Assembly (NCBI RefSeq): GCF_021917145.1 | Contig: NW_025813837.1 | Location: 1,976,950 to 2,040,949, forward strand | Direction: 5' to 3' | Length of the DNA: 64,000 bases | DNA from: Hypomesus transpacificus | Taxonomy: Eukaryota > Chordata > Actinopteri > Osmeriformes > Osmeridae | Shown: positions 45,261 through 59,245 of the stretch, in pieces | How positions within the stretch are numbered: the first letter of the stretch is position 1 | How the letters are laid out: every line of letters begins with the position of its first letter | Notes under the pieces: model-generated | What the model saw: only the letters and a program-made list of their open reading frames with translations | Databases searched by the model: none | Told to the model about the DNA's origin: nothing | Program-made: the position numbers and the translations under genes

Positions 45261-46286
45261 TGGCTCCTGCTAGCTAAATACGCGAAAGTAGCGAAAGAAG
45301 TTAGCTAGTGTTGGCTAACAAACTAGTAGCCAGTATTTACTACTTAAGTATTTACTTTAAACCTTTTTAAACTGCACCGCCGTTGGATTGGTGCACTAGT
45401 GCATGATGGTCCTTGTAGTTTATAGCCAGTTAGTCCTAGTTGAAAGGGGTTGACCGTCGTCGAATCATTTGCTCGTCAACAGTCAATGAAGTATTAATCT
45501 ATCCTTGTTTGTAGATTATAAAGGAGCCACGGTGAAATGGATATTTGAAGATTTGTTGCAGTTCTATCTGATTCTGCAGCATTGTCTCTATTGAGGCATT
45601 TGACAAGGTAAAAAGAAAGGTTTTCGCGTCCACACAATGCGAGTGCTAGCGAGCTAGCATAACAATTGCAGGTAATATTGGATAAGATTGTTAATAACAA
45701 GAAGTTGAAATGATTTAAGGTTTCGTATTCAACTACACACATGCCATAACTACGTTAAACATTTTGTTTTCATTATGATAGCCCATAATAGAAGTTTAAA
45801 GGGATGACCTATATTCAGTGACTCCAAATCTGAACTCCTCCCTCAAGCAGTAGCTACAGTAGAGTACAGTAGATACAGTAGATTCTTATAGATCTTACAA
45901 AATAATTGTACAGGTTATTGTGTGAAAAGCGCCAAGAAGTTTTCAAGCATATCATAATAATGTATAACGCATACTGATTACATTGTATTTAAATGGTTGT
46001 TGGTTGAACTTTAATGGTGTAGTGCTGCTGAACAATAAAAGAATGGTTTGAAAATGTATATAAATTGTGGTTAAACGTAAGATCTTAATGCATGCTGTGT
46101 TCTCCGAAAACTGAAATACAAATTGTTCTAGCTTGCTTCTGTTAGCTAACATGATATTTGACACCTTGCTAACGTGATCATATGGGGAGGAGCAAGGGCA
46201 GTCTTATGCTGCCGCTCTAGGAGGGAAACTGTTTCAATCTTTGTTTCCTTTTGGAACAATACACAATCAAGACAATGTTTTTCAGG
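45261..46286. other. Head-to-head spacer and ccng2 leader
   Basis: This lies between divergent ccdc158 and ccng2. A plausible non-coding first exon of ccng2 ends at 45607 with donor GACAAG|GTAAAA; the acceptor TTTTTCAG lies just before the start-codon exon. Short ACAGTAGATA-type repeats occur at about 45848-45884. I see no coding exon. Confidence 0.5.
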
Positions 46287-48349
46287 ATGAGGGATCTTCA
46301 CAGACTGGACAGTAGGCTCTTGAAAGAGCTAATGTCAAATTATGCCTTGGAGTCAAACTTTCTGCCCAGGGAGGCAGGGCTGAGGGTCATCGAGTCTGCT
46401 GCAGAGGTAGGCTAACTGACACACTGACCCACATACAAAACAATGTGAGGTATTCTTCATCTCGTTGATGCTGTTAAGTGTTACTCTCAACTAGGCTAAT
46501 TCTTAATTTTCAGACTGAAATGGGGGTTTCAGCAAAGTGCAGAGATGCAAAAGTTGAAGACCTGTGGAGTCTGACCAGTTTCTTTGGCTACAGCACCCAG
46601 ACCTTTGTCCAGGCAGTCAATATTCTGGATCGTTTCCTAGCTATTATGAAGGTGTGTTTTAAACGTTTTTGGTGTTGTTGATATGATATTAGTACTGTTA
46701 TTAATAATAAATAAATATTATTTTAAGTGCTATTACTTTGAATTACTTATCACACTATTACAATGAATAGGTACAACCAAAGCACCTAGCTTGTATTGGA
46801 GTATGCTGCCTCCATATTGCAACCAAGATGGTGGAGGAGGAATGCAACATCTCACCTCCTCAAGAACTCATCCGCATTAGCCAAAGCAAGTTCACAGTCT
46901 CTGACCTCACCCGGATGGAGAAGATCATTTCCGAGAAACTCAATTCTGAGCTGAAAGCCGTCACAGCATTAACCTTTTTAAACTTGTACCACGCTGCCCT
47001 TGTATCCCTTACACCAGCAAGGTGAGTGTTATATCCCATTGGATCTTTTTATATTCATGGAAGTGTACTGGAAAGATTGATTTGATGATGAATACTGAGG
47101 TCACATGAGGAATCTTTTTCCTTTTAAGGGAGGACGTCCCAAGACTTGGGAAACTGGAAGCCCAGCTAAAAGCCTGCTTATGCCAGCTTGTTTTCTCGAA
47201 AGCAAAAGTAAGCATTGGTCTTAGGCAGGCCCTATTTTATAATATGGAGATATTCTGACTGTGAAGTCTCATCATCTGCGATTGTTTTTTTGTTTTTTTT
47301 GCAGCCTTCAGTGCTGGCACTGTCTCTTGTTGCTCAGGAGTTTGATGCCTTTCAGTCCACTGCCATGTTGAAAATTGTCCACCAACTTCAAAAGCAGCTA
47401 AAGGTATGTTTTAAATGTCCTTTTGCCCCATTTCAAAACCCACCTCTGTCACCTGATAGGGCGGTGACAGATGTGACAACACTGCTCTATTTCTGTCCTC
47501 TCCACTTGTCAGCTATTTCAGATGTTTCTTGTTTCTTCCACAGATTAGTGAAAGCGAACTTCACTATTGGAGGGTGCTGGTGGCCAAGTGCATGACTAAA
47601 TACAGCTCAGGTGAATGTAACAAGCCAGACAGCAAAAAGCTTGTGTGGATTGTGTCCAGACGAACGGCACAGAATTTGAACGCCAATCGCGTCAGTGTCC
47701 CTGAACTTCCGACTATTCCTGAGGTGAACTGGGATGAGAGTGAAAGGTAAGTCAAAGGTGGGGGAGAAAGGTTTAACTCAGTAGTTAAAGCATTTGACTG
47801 TATATCAAGAAGTTGCAAGTTCAAATTCCACTCTGTCTGTCGCTTTGGATAAAAGAGTGCTGAATGGATATATTATGATTTTATTATTATTAAACGGACA
47901 AAAGCACATCATTCTTGCATTATTGCTTGTGTCTGACTGACTCAGCCCTTTGTTATTGCAGCAGAAAAAAGCAAATTACTCTTCATAAACACATTTTACA
48001 TATTCAAAAGAATAATGCACAACTCCTTTACTCTGCATGTGTACATACTAGACACATACTAGACACATACTAGTCACATACTAGACACATACTAGACACA
48101 TACTAGTCACTGGTGGTTCTTGAGAACAAAGGTTCACTAACAGAATTAAGTGGGAGACAGCAGAGTAGTGGACTGATACAGGATCTGTTGCCTGTGTTGC
48201 TGACCAGTGTCTCTTCTCCCCTGTGTATATCCAGTGAGGATTCATTTGAGGACATGAGCAGTGAGGAGGAGAGTTTGTGTGGCTCTCCTGGCAGTGACGC
48301 GGATGGTTTCTTTTTCCCCTCCGGCCTTGGCTATAAGGGCAGAAAGTGA
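46287..48349 (+). CDS. ccng2: Cyclin G2
   Basis: Seven coding exons: 46287-46406, 46514-46651, 46771-47021, 47129-47207, 47305-47403, 47544-47746 and 48235-48349. The total is 1005 nt (334 aa; human CCNG2 is 344). The cyclin box spans exons 2-4, with VNILDRFLAIMK and RMEKIISEKL. The C-terminal signature KKLVWIVSRRTAQNL then VPELPTIPE, followed by an acidic Ser/Glu tail (DESESEDSFEDMSSEEESL), is the G2 form and not G1 or cyclin I. CCNG2 is an atypical cyclin that restrains the cell cycle under stress, binds PP2A B' subunits and is a FoxO target; these are family facts. The acidic tail is PEST-like, so the protein is likely short-lived. An AATAAA for the 3' end is at 48956-48961. Confidence 0.96.
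47766..47866 (+). mobile_element. tRNA-derived SINE
   Basis: TTAACTCAGTAGTTAAAGC (A-box region), AAGTTGCAAGTTCAAATTCC (B-box region) and the tail GTCGCTTTGGATAAAAGAG lie in order, in the last ccng2 intron. Confidence 0.75.
48048..48112. repeat. 12-bp minisatellite
   Basis: About five tandem units of ACATACTAGACA/ACATACTAGTCA lie in the last ccng2 intron. Confidence 0.93.
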
Positions 48350-48985
48350 TACCTCTCTTCCCCCCCAAACCTACGATGGAAGTTGGTGAACTACGTGTGT
48401 AGCAAGGTTTTTTTCTGCCTGTGTCTGTATTTGTAACCGTTTCTTGCCATAAGATATGTATTCTTGTGATACTTTGCAGCAGGCCCAACCAAGTGCCTGT
48501 GTTCAGTTGTGTTTGGTTTAACCTTTTATGTTTTTTGATTTAAAAAATTGCAATGCCTTGGCAGCTGACTAGTAATAACACACGTTTAAATCTTGTTGAA
48601 TTTGTCAATCCATGTCCAAACTTGACACATTCCTGATGTCAAAAAAGCTTAATCATTTAGTTTGAGGGTCCCAATCTCAGCTATACCCTCTTACAGAATG
48701 TTACTGATTTTATGGTTTTGTACTCAAACTACAGTGTTATCACATGTAATATCTAATGCCTACATCAACATATTGTAACGTTTATGAGATTATAGTTTGA
48801 AACGATGGCGTGTATGAAAGTTTGTGAATGTGATTTTGTTTTTTACAGAATGTTCACTTCCAAATATTTATAAAAAAAATTTTTTTTAAAAAACGGCCTA
48901 GTTGTATATCAACTATGGTTACAACTGTAATATAAACTGAAAATAACTGACTGTAAATAAATACTAATTCTATTTATAAATAGCC
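48350..48985 (+). terminator. ccng2: ccng2 3' UTR and poly(A) signal
   Basis: The TGA is at 48347-48349, and AT-rich 3' UTR runs to AATAAA at 48956-48961. This is the last transcribed sequence before the st8sia3 promoter region. Confidence 0.65.
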
Positions 48986-49441
48986 GGTGTCTCTTTTTTT
49001 AAAATTATATTTGTGTTATTTTATTAACCAGCCAAAGAGAGATTTAGAGAAGCTATAGGATTGATAATGGATTCCATTTTGGCACAGCATTTGAATGACC
49101 GCGCGCGAAACCCTATTGTTCGCTAGCCAATGCAATGCTGCTGATAACATCCATCTCCTTTATTAATCTGGCTACCTAGAAAGGAATTGCAGTTCATCGT
49201 GAAGGCAGGGCAGGGCAGGGCAGGGATGAGAGCGGGCGAAGACGCATCACCAATGTTGTCGACTGCCAGTGCCAAATCAACCGCAGCGCAACCTCCAACC
49301 CACTCGGCGCCCATCTTACAATACAAAATATGATATTTGCTGTCCTCATATCAACATTTCTACACGATATGTTTTTATTTAGGTAGGTTAGTGAAGGAAG
49401 ATATATTTTCATGGCTGTGTAAGGAATGAAAACGTTCCAAG
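48986..49441. other. Compact ccng2-st8sia3 spacer with st8sia3 leader
   Basis: About 450 bp holds the st8sia3 5' UTR and promoter. It contains a (GGCAG)4 repeat at about 49205-49225 and a CpG-containing stretch GACCGCGCGCGAAACC near 49098. No TATA box is obvious. Confidence 0.5.
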
Positions 49442-51279
49442 ATGGTCCGCATCGCAAACGCTCTGGGTTTGGTTATATTCAGCGTCGCTCTTCTCATTTT
49501 ATCCTTAATAAGTTATGTTTCGATACGAAAGGACAGCTTTTTCACTTCTTCTAAATATGATATGGGGGGTCCAAGAATAATGTTCCACGCAGGATTTCGG
49601 TGAGTAAGAAACGCAAACCTTACATTTATGCATCTGTGGTTAATATGGGTAGACTATAGACGCACAAAACGCCAACATAGCCAGAAAAACGTTTATTCAT
49701 GTCACGGGTGACATTTCAGCGCAATCTTTATTTTGCTTGTCAACAGCTGGCTTTAAAAGTGCTACGTGCACTCATCTGCAGTAGAGAACCTGGCCTTATA
49801 GCCTAGAAATAATAATGAAGCAAACACCACGACAGGATATTTTCAAGGATATGGATATTTTTCCAAATTGAATGCTAAAGGATTGGCCTCGATTAAAGGG
49901 GAAATTCTGAGAATTTTGTTATTCCAACCTTGTTGATTCAATTTCAAGATAACTGTCCAAAGTGCTGAGATTGATTAAATCGATTACGTTGCTGACTGCG
50001 AATCCCCAGCCTACAACTATATTGTTGTTTTCAGGTCTCAATTCGCCATGAATTTCTTAGACCCCTCTTTCATTCCACTGACTAATGCACTGAATGAGGA
50101 ACTTCAAGGGAAACCATCCAAATGGAAATTCAACAGAACAGCTTTCTATCAACAAAGGTAAATTAATTAAGTTAAGATGTTGTTAATTGGTAAAAAACAA
50201 TTTAATAAAATATAAAATCGGCAATATTGTAGTATGTTGGTTGTTTTTTAGGAAAGAAATCTTCAATTTCATTGATGTGGCCAACAATTTCTCACTGACC
50301 AAGAATGGTGTGCGTGTGGGTCAACTGATGCACTTTGACTACTCCAGCCACAAATATGTCTTCTCCATAAGCAACAACTTGAAGTCCTTGCTTCCTGAAA
50401 CCTCGCCCATCCTGAACAAGCACTACAACGTGTGTGCTGTGGTGGGCAACAGTGGCATCCTCACAGGCAGCCATTGTGGGTCAGAGATTGACAAAGCCGA
50501 CTTCATCTTCCGCTGCAACTTTGCCCCTACGGAGGTCTTCTACAAGGATGTTGGCCGGAAGACCAACATGACGACCTTTAACCCCAGCATTCTTGAGCAC
50601 TACTACAACAACCTGCTGACCATCCAGGACCGCAACAACTTCTTCCTCAACTTGAAGAAGCTGGAGGGAGCGATTTTGTGGATCCCTGCTTTCTTCCTTC
50701 ACACCTCAGCAACAGTCACCAGGACACTAGTTGACTTCTTTGTGGAGCATAAAGGTCAGCTAAAGATTGAGCTGGCCTGGCCGGGCAACATAATGCAGGA
50801 TGTCAACAAGTGAGTATGGGGTGGACATGTAATAATTCATGGTTCAAATTCAACTTTAAGTCAAAATTGTTCCATTTCTGATCCCCGGGCAATACTGAAA
50901 TCTTTTCATTACAGATTACAAATGGCTCCTCTAATGTCCGTTGCCTCTCGCCCTGTTTTTCTTCTACCACTGACCTCGTCTTCTGTTCTCTCTCAGATAC
51001 TGGAAGACGAAGAACCTTTCGCCGAAGCGACTGAGCACGGGGATCCTTATGTACACGCTGGCCTCCGCCATGTGCGAGGAGATCCATCTGTACGGCTTCT
51101 GGCCCTTTGGCTGGGACCCCAACACAGGCAAGGATCTGCCCTACCATTACTACGACAAGAAAGGGACCAAGTTCACCACCAAGTGGCAGGAGACCCACCA
51201 ACTGCCCAGTGAGTTCAAACTCCTCTACAAGATGCATGGGGAAGGTGTGACCAGGATGAGTCTGTCACACTGCACCTAG
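49442..51279 (+). CDS. st8sia3: Alpha-2,8-sialyltransferase 3
   Basis: Four coding exons: 49442-49599, 50035-50157, 50252-50809 and 50997-51279. The total is 1122 nt (373 aa; human ST8SIA3 about 380). It is a type II Golgi membrane protein: a short cytosolic tail (MVRIANA), a membrane anchor at about residues 8-26, a stem, and a GT29 catalytic domain. The sialyl motif L runs from NVCAVVGNSGILTGSHCG to FRCNFAPTEVF, motif S covers STGILMYTLASAMCEEIH, motif III is HYYD, and the VS motif His and Glu are in HQLPSEF. A single-exon block of 558 nt holds motif L. The enzyme should add alpha-2,8-linked sialic acid to sialylated glycoproteins and gangliosides (disialic/oligosialic acid), mainly in brain. 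The match to ST8SIA3 over its relatives is strong along the whole protein. Confidence 0.97.
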
Positions 51280-52750
51280 ACATTCCCAAATGGCCTGCTG
51301 TCAAGCTAGTCATTTGTTAGAGGGGGGGGCTTCATGGAGGCTGAACCCGATTTGGGTTCTGTTATATTTTCAGCTTGTTATATTTTCCGACGCAGAATTA
51401 GACCGTGCATGATTAGTATGACAACGTCTTCATCCTAGTTACACACGCTCCTGTCACCTGCAGCGCATGTGGACTTTCGAGGTTTGTCTTTGTAATTCAC
51501 ACCAAGGTGTAAGGGTGGTTTCGGGACTTGGGGGTAACATTCCAGCTTTAAGGGATTGCTGTGCTGTTTCCTATGTACCATGGGTGAGTTAAATATATTA
51601 TACTATGTATCACGCTACCACATAAAGTATTGTCTTAATGTGTTGTTATCACCTTGCTACCAATCATATTGCATTGCTATCATGACTGGGGCTGAACGGA
51701 ATATGTCTTCTTAAACAAGGGATGTGGATGGAAAAACACTCAGAAACTCCAAAATGATTTTCATTAATGATGGTGGCAAAAATGGTAAAAGGCTATTAAT
51801 CCTGGCCTTATTTTAAGGGAATTTTAATAGTTACTTTGACATCACTGCCTAATCTCAGGGACGGAGTTAGAACAGTGTTTTTTCTAATTAGATGCCAGTC
51901 CATCATTGGAGGCACAAACACTATATTTTTCTGACCTTTGTACCACCTAGCTACCACCTAGCTACAACCCAAGGTGCCATTGGTTTCTGGGTCTAAAATA
52001 CTGGTCTGGATGCTAGCAGTTGTTTACAATACTATCCCAAAGGTGTAAGGCAGTTACTAGTCTGAGAGGGTAGTTACTATCTAATATCTTTTTTTAAAGT
52101 CTTCAAATCTAGATCAAGAATTTACATTCCAACAACAATCCATTTATTGATCAAATTTCAGTTCATTATAATACTTGGAGTAAAACATTAGAAAGAACAT
52201 TTGAAAAAGTATTCCAGAAAAACACTCTGTCCAAAATTAATTTTTACCTTTATTTAGCCAGGCAGGTCAACTATAATATATCAAAAAAGTCCTACATCTC
52301 AATTCTTGATAAAGTAAGAAAGGAAAGTGTATATTGTAATAATAATGAGGGTCATTCGACCACATTCTTTTGCCATTAATGTATAGTTCTATGTTCTTTT
52401 TGCCATGAACCCAAATCACAAAGCTTCTTAAATCCTGAATTATTACCCTAAAGACAGTATAGTTCTGAATCAATTAAAAAACAGATTAACGCAGATAAAG
52501 GTTACATCTATCACATATAGGCTTGTATAACTTTAAATATTATTACATACCAATCTGAAAAAGTTGCATCTTGTACAAAGAGCATGATACACCATTTGAA
52601 TGAAATTGCACGAAAGAGACTAACAAAATGTATGGCTAGTTTTATACAACCTTTTTGGAAGGATATGTTTCAAGGATAGAACCTTTCTTTTTTGTTATTA
52701 TTTGTATTTACACTGGCATTTTCAATAAACTGTCAGCTTCAAAAAAACTT
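51280..52750 (+). terminator. st8sia3: st8sia3 3' UTR
   Basis: The TAG is at 51277-51279. The first clear AATAAA downstream is at 52724-52729, giving a 3' UTR of about 1.45 kb. No coding sequence is seen in it. Confidence 0.5.
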
Positions 52751-54355
52751 TATATAAGAAGAGTTTTAATGTGCAAGAAAATCTGAATCACTGGGACCAA
52801 ACTAATCTTTGTTTCACCTTTCTGACAAATAAATAAGTAATATAACTTTATTTTTATAACTCTTTATTACTCTTCTCAACAAAAGTATTTTTTCTCCATC
52901 TAGGTGTCATGTCAGGCTGAACTTGTTAGCATGCTGTGAATGGATCTGTAGAATGACTTGGCTGAAAAACACTGATAGGCACATGATAGTCCCATGACTC
53001 ACCACACATGCTCACACTGGGGCATACTGGCTTAGGGGCCACACCTGCCCATAGTTGGGGGTCAGTTTCTCTACAAGAGACTGCTCAGTGTACACCTCAT
53101 GGACAAGACTTAGTGTTGCCTTAACAGGTTTACTTTGTCATTGTTGTTATGTTTATAAATCAACCCATTTCTTCCCCACGTCTCACATAAACAGGTTGCC
53201 CTTACCCTGACTACAATGTGATACTGATGTGACACTGGGTTAAGTAATTCAAAATCTTCCACTGATTTTCGATTGATTTCACTCATAGAATGTTTCTTTA
53301 TTAAATACACCAAAGATAACCCATTTAGACAAAACTTGTTATAGAAACGGACTTGATGAAGTGACTTGGGATGTAGGATGTAACAGGATAATGTAACAGG
53401 GTCTCCAGCATGAGGTCAGAGATTTCATTTATGCTGTATTCTTTATTTTTGAATGTTTTGTCAAATGATGTCTTCACACATCTGAAACTGGGATTTCTTG
53501 AGTGGTATAATACAGAACCTTGCCTTTTCAGTCTCACTGAAAATCAAAGTTCTGGGGCTGAATAATGAATGCTCTTCGTGCCTCCATATATGTCCTATCA
53601 TAACAAACTTTCACCTTTTGTTCAATAACCAAAAACTTCAAATAGAACGATGGGGATGTCTCTCTCTCTCTGTCTATCATAAATAAGTATTGTTCTGAGA
53701 AGGATCAAATGTAAATTATTGTTTGTGTGAGTGTGTGTGTGTGTTCAACAAGAATGGTATTAGCTACTTCCTGACTGTAATTTTGTTAAGTCATTTTGAT
53801 TTACGGTACTGTATGTGCATGCATGTGTTTATTTAGGGTAAGAACAAACACAGTAAACTATATACTGACAGTAACTTTATTCAAAATTCTGTTTCAGCAT
53901 TTCAATTTATAGCATTTACTCTCGGAATGTTCGTATGTAAGAACAATAGATTTTTCACATATACTTAAATAAGTATTTAAGTATATAGATATTACAGGTT
54001 AATTCATGGTCTTGGAACTTTTTTCTTACTTTACCTACTCTATGTGCATGACAATTAAGTTCCATAAATAATCAATAGTAGCAGTCAATATATTCATACA
54101 AAATTAATGATTTATGTAAGGGACTTTGTCATGTTTGGCTAATCTAACATTATCATCAAGTTATCTCATTTATGTATAAAAATTTAACAATAACTCTGAA
54201 TGACTTGCATAAATGTCAGATTATATTCAGTGATACATGTACGAATGTGCCTGCGTTGTCCTCCCATCATGTCTCAATGTTTCAAATAAAAACATTTTTT
54301 TTTTCCTTCAATATTCAAGTCTTGGTATTGTTGTGGAATCTCAATTATTGTGCAG
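52751..54355. other. AT-rich spacer after st8sia3
   Basis: I see no gene in this stretch. It holds a short (GT)n tract near 53731-53743 and several AATAAA hexamers, so a longer alternative st8sia3 3' UTR is possible. Confidence 0.5.
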
Positions 54356-54496
54356 GGTGGCAACCGGTGAGGTATACAGGGGTCAGGTCAGGGGGCCTAA
54401 GAAAGATATTGAGACCTACGCAGTAAGAATTACACCAAAGAACAGGCTTGAGGATGGGAACGAGTGTGTGTTTGGAGGAAGTGTGGCCTGTTATGA
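54356..54496 (+). other. Orphan exon-like segment, unknown gene
   Basis: A 141-nt open segment is flanked by an acceptor (TATTGTGCAG|G) and a donor (TATGA|GTAAGA). Its phase is the same on both sides, so it would be a frame-neutral internal exon. It reads VATGEVYRGQV, then YAVRITPKNRLEDGNE and VFGGSVACYE. The GEVYRGQV...YAVRI pattern faintly recalls a kinase glycine-rich loop and VAIK strand, but this is weak. No neighbouring exon of the same gene was found, and I do not recognise the protein. Confidence 0.3.
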
Positions 54497-55300
54497 GTAA
54501 GAACTTGCATAACAAAGAGTTCAAAAATCAACAGAAATCAACGAGATTGTCTAGCATGGATGAGGGGGGGGGGTGCAGATAGCTTACAGCTGTAAACAAT
54601 CAGAAGGTCAGGACTTTAGAGCTATAAGTACCTTAAAGGACCAAAGTCATGTCTCAAAAGTGACAGGCAAGGCTCCCTATAACAGTGAGTAGAAAGGGGG
54701 GCAAGTGTGAGTCAGCATTAGGGGAGACTGGTGTGTGCGAGTGTCTCAATAGCAAAACAAAGTTGTCCTTCTAAACTTGCCAAAGTTTAGAAGGAGAAAC
54801 CCATAGAGCAGGAGCCAGAGAAGGGGAGATTGAAGATAGAGGAATGGGTTAAGCATGAGAGGATGGAGACTGAGAGCTGAGGTGAACTACAGTTGAGAAG
54901 AAACTAGAACATGTATAAGTGGGGGCTTCTGGGGTGAAGAGAGTGCATCAACACTTTAAGAGCCAGGGATGCGAACGCAGGTTTGGGGTGGAGATGAACA
55001 GGTTAAAGAACCTTCTAGAAGGTTTTGAAATTGTAGCAGGCAGGGCAGGGGATTGTTCCTCATATCTGTCTATATAATAAAATGTCCAACGAAGTAGGAA
55101 TGCCTTTTGAACCTTCCATGTACCAATGCTGCCGTGCTGAATATACCATCAAGCCACCTTGCCTTTTGAAAGATATTTTGTGTCCGACTCTATTTTTGAG
55201 AATCCTACTGATCTTCTTCAACATTATCCTTAAAACACGTAGCATGTCCTAATTACAAGTTGTGGATAAAAATGTTAACTGTGAAGCATCTCCAAATCCA
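54497..55300. other. Spacer upstream of the rab27b 3' end
   Basis: Purine-rich unique sequence with the 12-bp-arm hairpin. I see no exon. Confidence 0.5.
54767..54794. repeat. Perfect hairpin, 12-bp arms
   Basis: CCTTCTAAACTT and its exact reverse complement are separated by GCCA. Confidence 0.9.
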
Positions 55301-55304
55301 AATA

Positions 55305-55481
55305 TACATTCACTTTATTCAAACTGTATACATATGACACCATGTTCATAGATAAATCTGCACGGGCCAACCTTTTACACACAACTAAACTTGATAACCG
55401 GGAAGCTCTCTAGAATACTCTGTATATAGACAATGTGTACTGCATGGGCATTTGGAGAAGAGAGCAACTCAGGGTAACATT
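55305..55481 (-). terminator. rab27b: rab27b 3' UTR and poly(A) signal
   Basis: The stop codon is at 55484-55482 and AATAAA lies at 55319-55314 on the minus strand, giving a short 3' UTR. Confidence 0.6.
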
Positions 55482-57149
<1,668 letters not shown>

Positions 57150-58920
57150 GGTGCTGAACCTGCACTGGAACACAACACAACAACAGCTGTTCGCATTTTG
57201 AGTTGAGAAACGTTCTGGTTTTCGTGCACCTACAAATCTGAAAATGAAATTCCTCATCAGCGCGTTCATGATCACGGAGGCTTAGCTGGGCCGTCATACT
57301 TGGGAGTCGTAAAAAAAAAGAAGCTGATCAGAGAGTTGCTACAGTAGCACATGACTGGAGCCAGTGTTCACATGAGCGGTCAAGTGGCTGGAAAGTCTGT
57401 GCCTTTGGGGGGGAGGGGAGGCAAATGTTGATTGTTACACAAGCAGAACTTCTTCTGAGGTATTTCTCTAGCCCCCAGACAGTTACCATGGCACCCCATT
57501 TCTGAGGTCACTTGTTGAGTCACAGTAGGCCACAGTACTCTGAGCATTAGGCATCTGTGGTGACATGATGTATGACAATGCAAATGAAAGACAGTCAGAA
57601 GATGGTCAAAAGACTGCATTATCCCTAGAACTGACTGAATACTTTGGTTATTCCGCATCCTTTGAACATGTTTTTTCCACTCCTCTCTTCTTTGTGCATT
57701 TTTGTGTCACATTGGGGAATTGAAATGTCATGCGACTCCAATTCTATCAGCTTCAGCAATAAAAGAGAATAGCCTACCCGTGTGAAATTGACATTTCCCA
57801 TGTGCATAATGTGAAGTATTGGGTTCTTTTCAGTCAGCACATCCAGAGATGGAGGGAGGGTTTTGGAGCCCCTCAGCAAACAACAGTGGGTCATTATTAC
57901 AGACTCATAGTGAACTGTGTTAGTAATCATCTGCCTGTTCATTGCAAATTCCAACAATACATCTAGGCCCAGTTTCCCAAACATGGATTAAACCTAGTCA
58001 TAGACTAAAAACATTTTCAATGGAGATCTTCATTTAATTGTACTCTTACTTTAGGACTAGGCTTAATCCATGTGTGTGAAACTGGGCCCTAGAGTTCTGA
58101 GACACATGACACAGTAATAGCTTTGAATGACTTGGATGCATTGTTTAATTTAGACAAATTATAATTTATCTGTGACATCAAATAATGGTTAGGTAGACCT
58201 GCAATACATTTGAAATAGCTTTTACTTCTGCTGACACATACCACAGCAGACAGGGTGACTAAGGTGAAATAAAACAGAACAGAAATTAAAGATAGATATT
58301 TTCCATCTTACCAAGTTAGCTGGAGATCGTGCCAACATCCATCCAGGGAACCAAACCGGTCCTCGTTAAACACATAGTGGGGTACACATGCTATTACTTG
58401 AACCTTACCCCCTTTCCCATGTGATAAAGGGAGGAGTTTCCAGCTAAAAAACAGCCAAACAATGTGGTCTCCACAGACCTTGTGTTTTCTGGTATTTCTC
58501 AGGGAGGGAGGGAGAAAAAAAACAGGGATTGCAGCCCTGCAATAATGTGTTCTTGTTGGGACTTCAGTGAAAGTCTGCCAGCTGAGGACTTAAACCCGTA
58601 AACCCCTTCCTGGCCCCCGGCTATTTTACCTCTCTAGAACCTTGGAAGATAATCCTTAAACCCAACTCCCAAACCCAATTGCTCCTCCCAAGCGGAGACC
58701 TTTAAGACATTTATGAGGTTAAAATGTCTGACGTACTGTTCAATGGCTATATTTACAGGCCAGTCTCAACCTATCCAGAGCGTCTATCTAAAACATAGGT
58801 TGATCATAACTCAGTACATCATATCTACATACTTAATTGATGAAGTCAGATTCATCCACCAGGGGGCAGTATTTACAGCAAAAGCTAACATGCATTTAAA
58901 GTGATACCAAACTGATAAAG
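57150..58920. other. rab27b 5' flank and spacer to poli
   Basis: It contains the rab27b leader (an acceptor at about 57161 implies at least one upstream non-coding exon), a hairpin MITE at 57963-58092, and purine runs near 57410 and 58500. I see no coding exon. Confidence 0.5.
57963..58092. mobile_element. Hairpin MITE-like element with terminal inverted repeats
   Basis: The left end CTAGGCCCAGTTTCCCAAAC and the right end, read in reverse as CTAGGGCCCAGTTTC, pair. Inner parts (CATGGATTAAACCTAGTC against GACTAGGCTTAATCCATG) continue the stem, so the 130 bp can fold into one long imperfect hairpin. No transposase is present. It resembles the small hairpin-forming elements of fish genomes; I cannot fix its superfamily. 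Confidence 0.75.
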
Positions 58921-59245
58921 ACAATCGTTTTATTTTGAACTGTTACATGACTGCATACAAAATATTTACAATGTTGTACTTTCTGTCCCTTTTAAACATA
59001 CAATGTATTACGCTGCAGTAACTTTAAACTTAAATGACAAAAATAGATTTATTTCAATATCATACACATAGGTTTGTATGCCTCCTAAGGGAGACAAAAA
59101 ATACACACATTTTAGCTGGGCTTAAAATATTTTAGCAAGTTATTTGTCTGACTGCCTTTAACTTGAGGCTTTCTCTCTTTGACCAGGGACGTTTTCCTCT
59201 CTTCCTTTGAGTTTGGAGTGATCTTCCCAAGGACTTTCTGCTGCT
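58921..59245 (-). terminator. poli: poli 3' UTR and poly(A) signal
   Basis: The TGA is at 59248-59246 and AATAAA lies at 58933-58928 on the minus strand. Confidence 0.6.
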
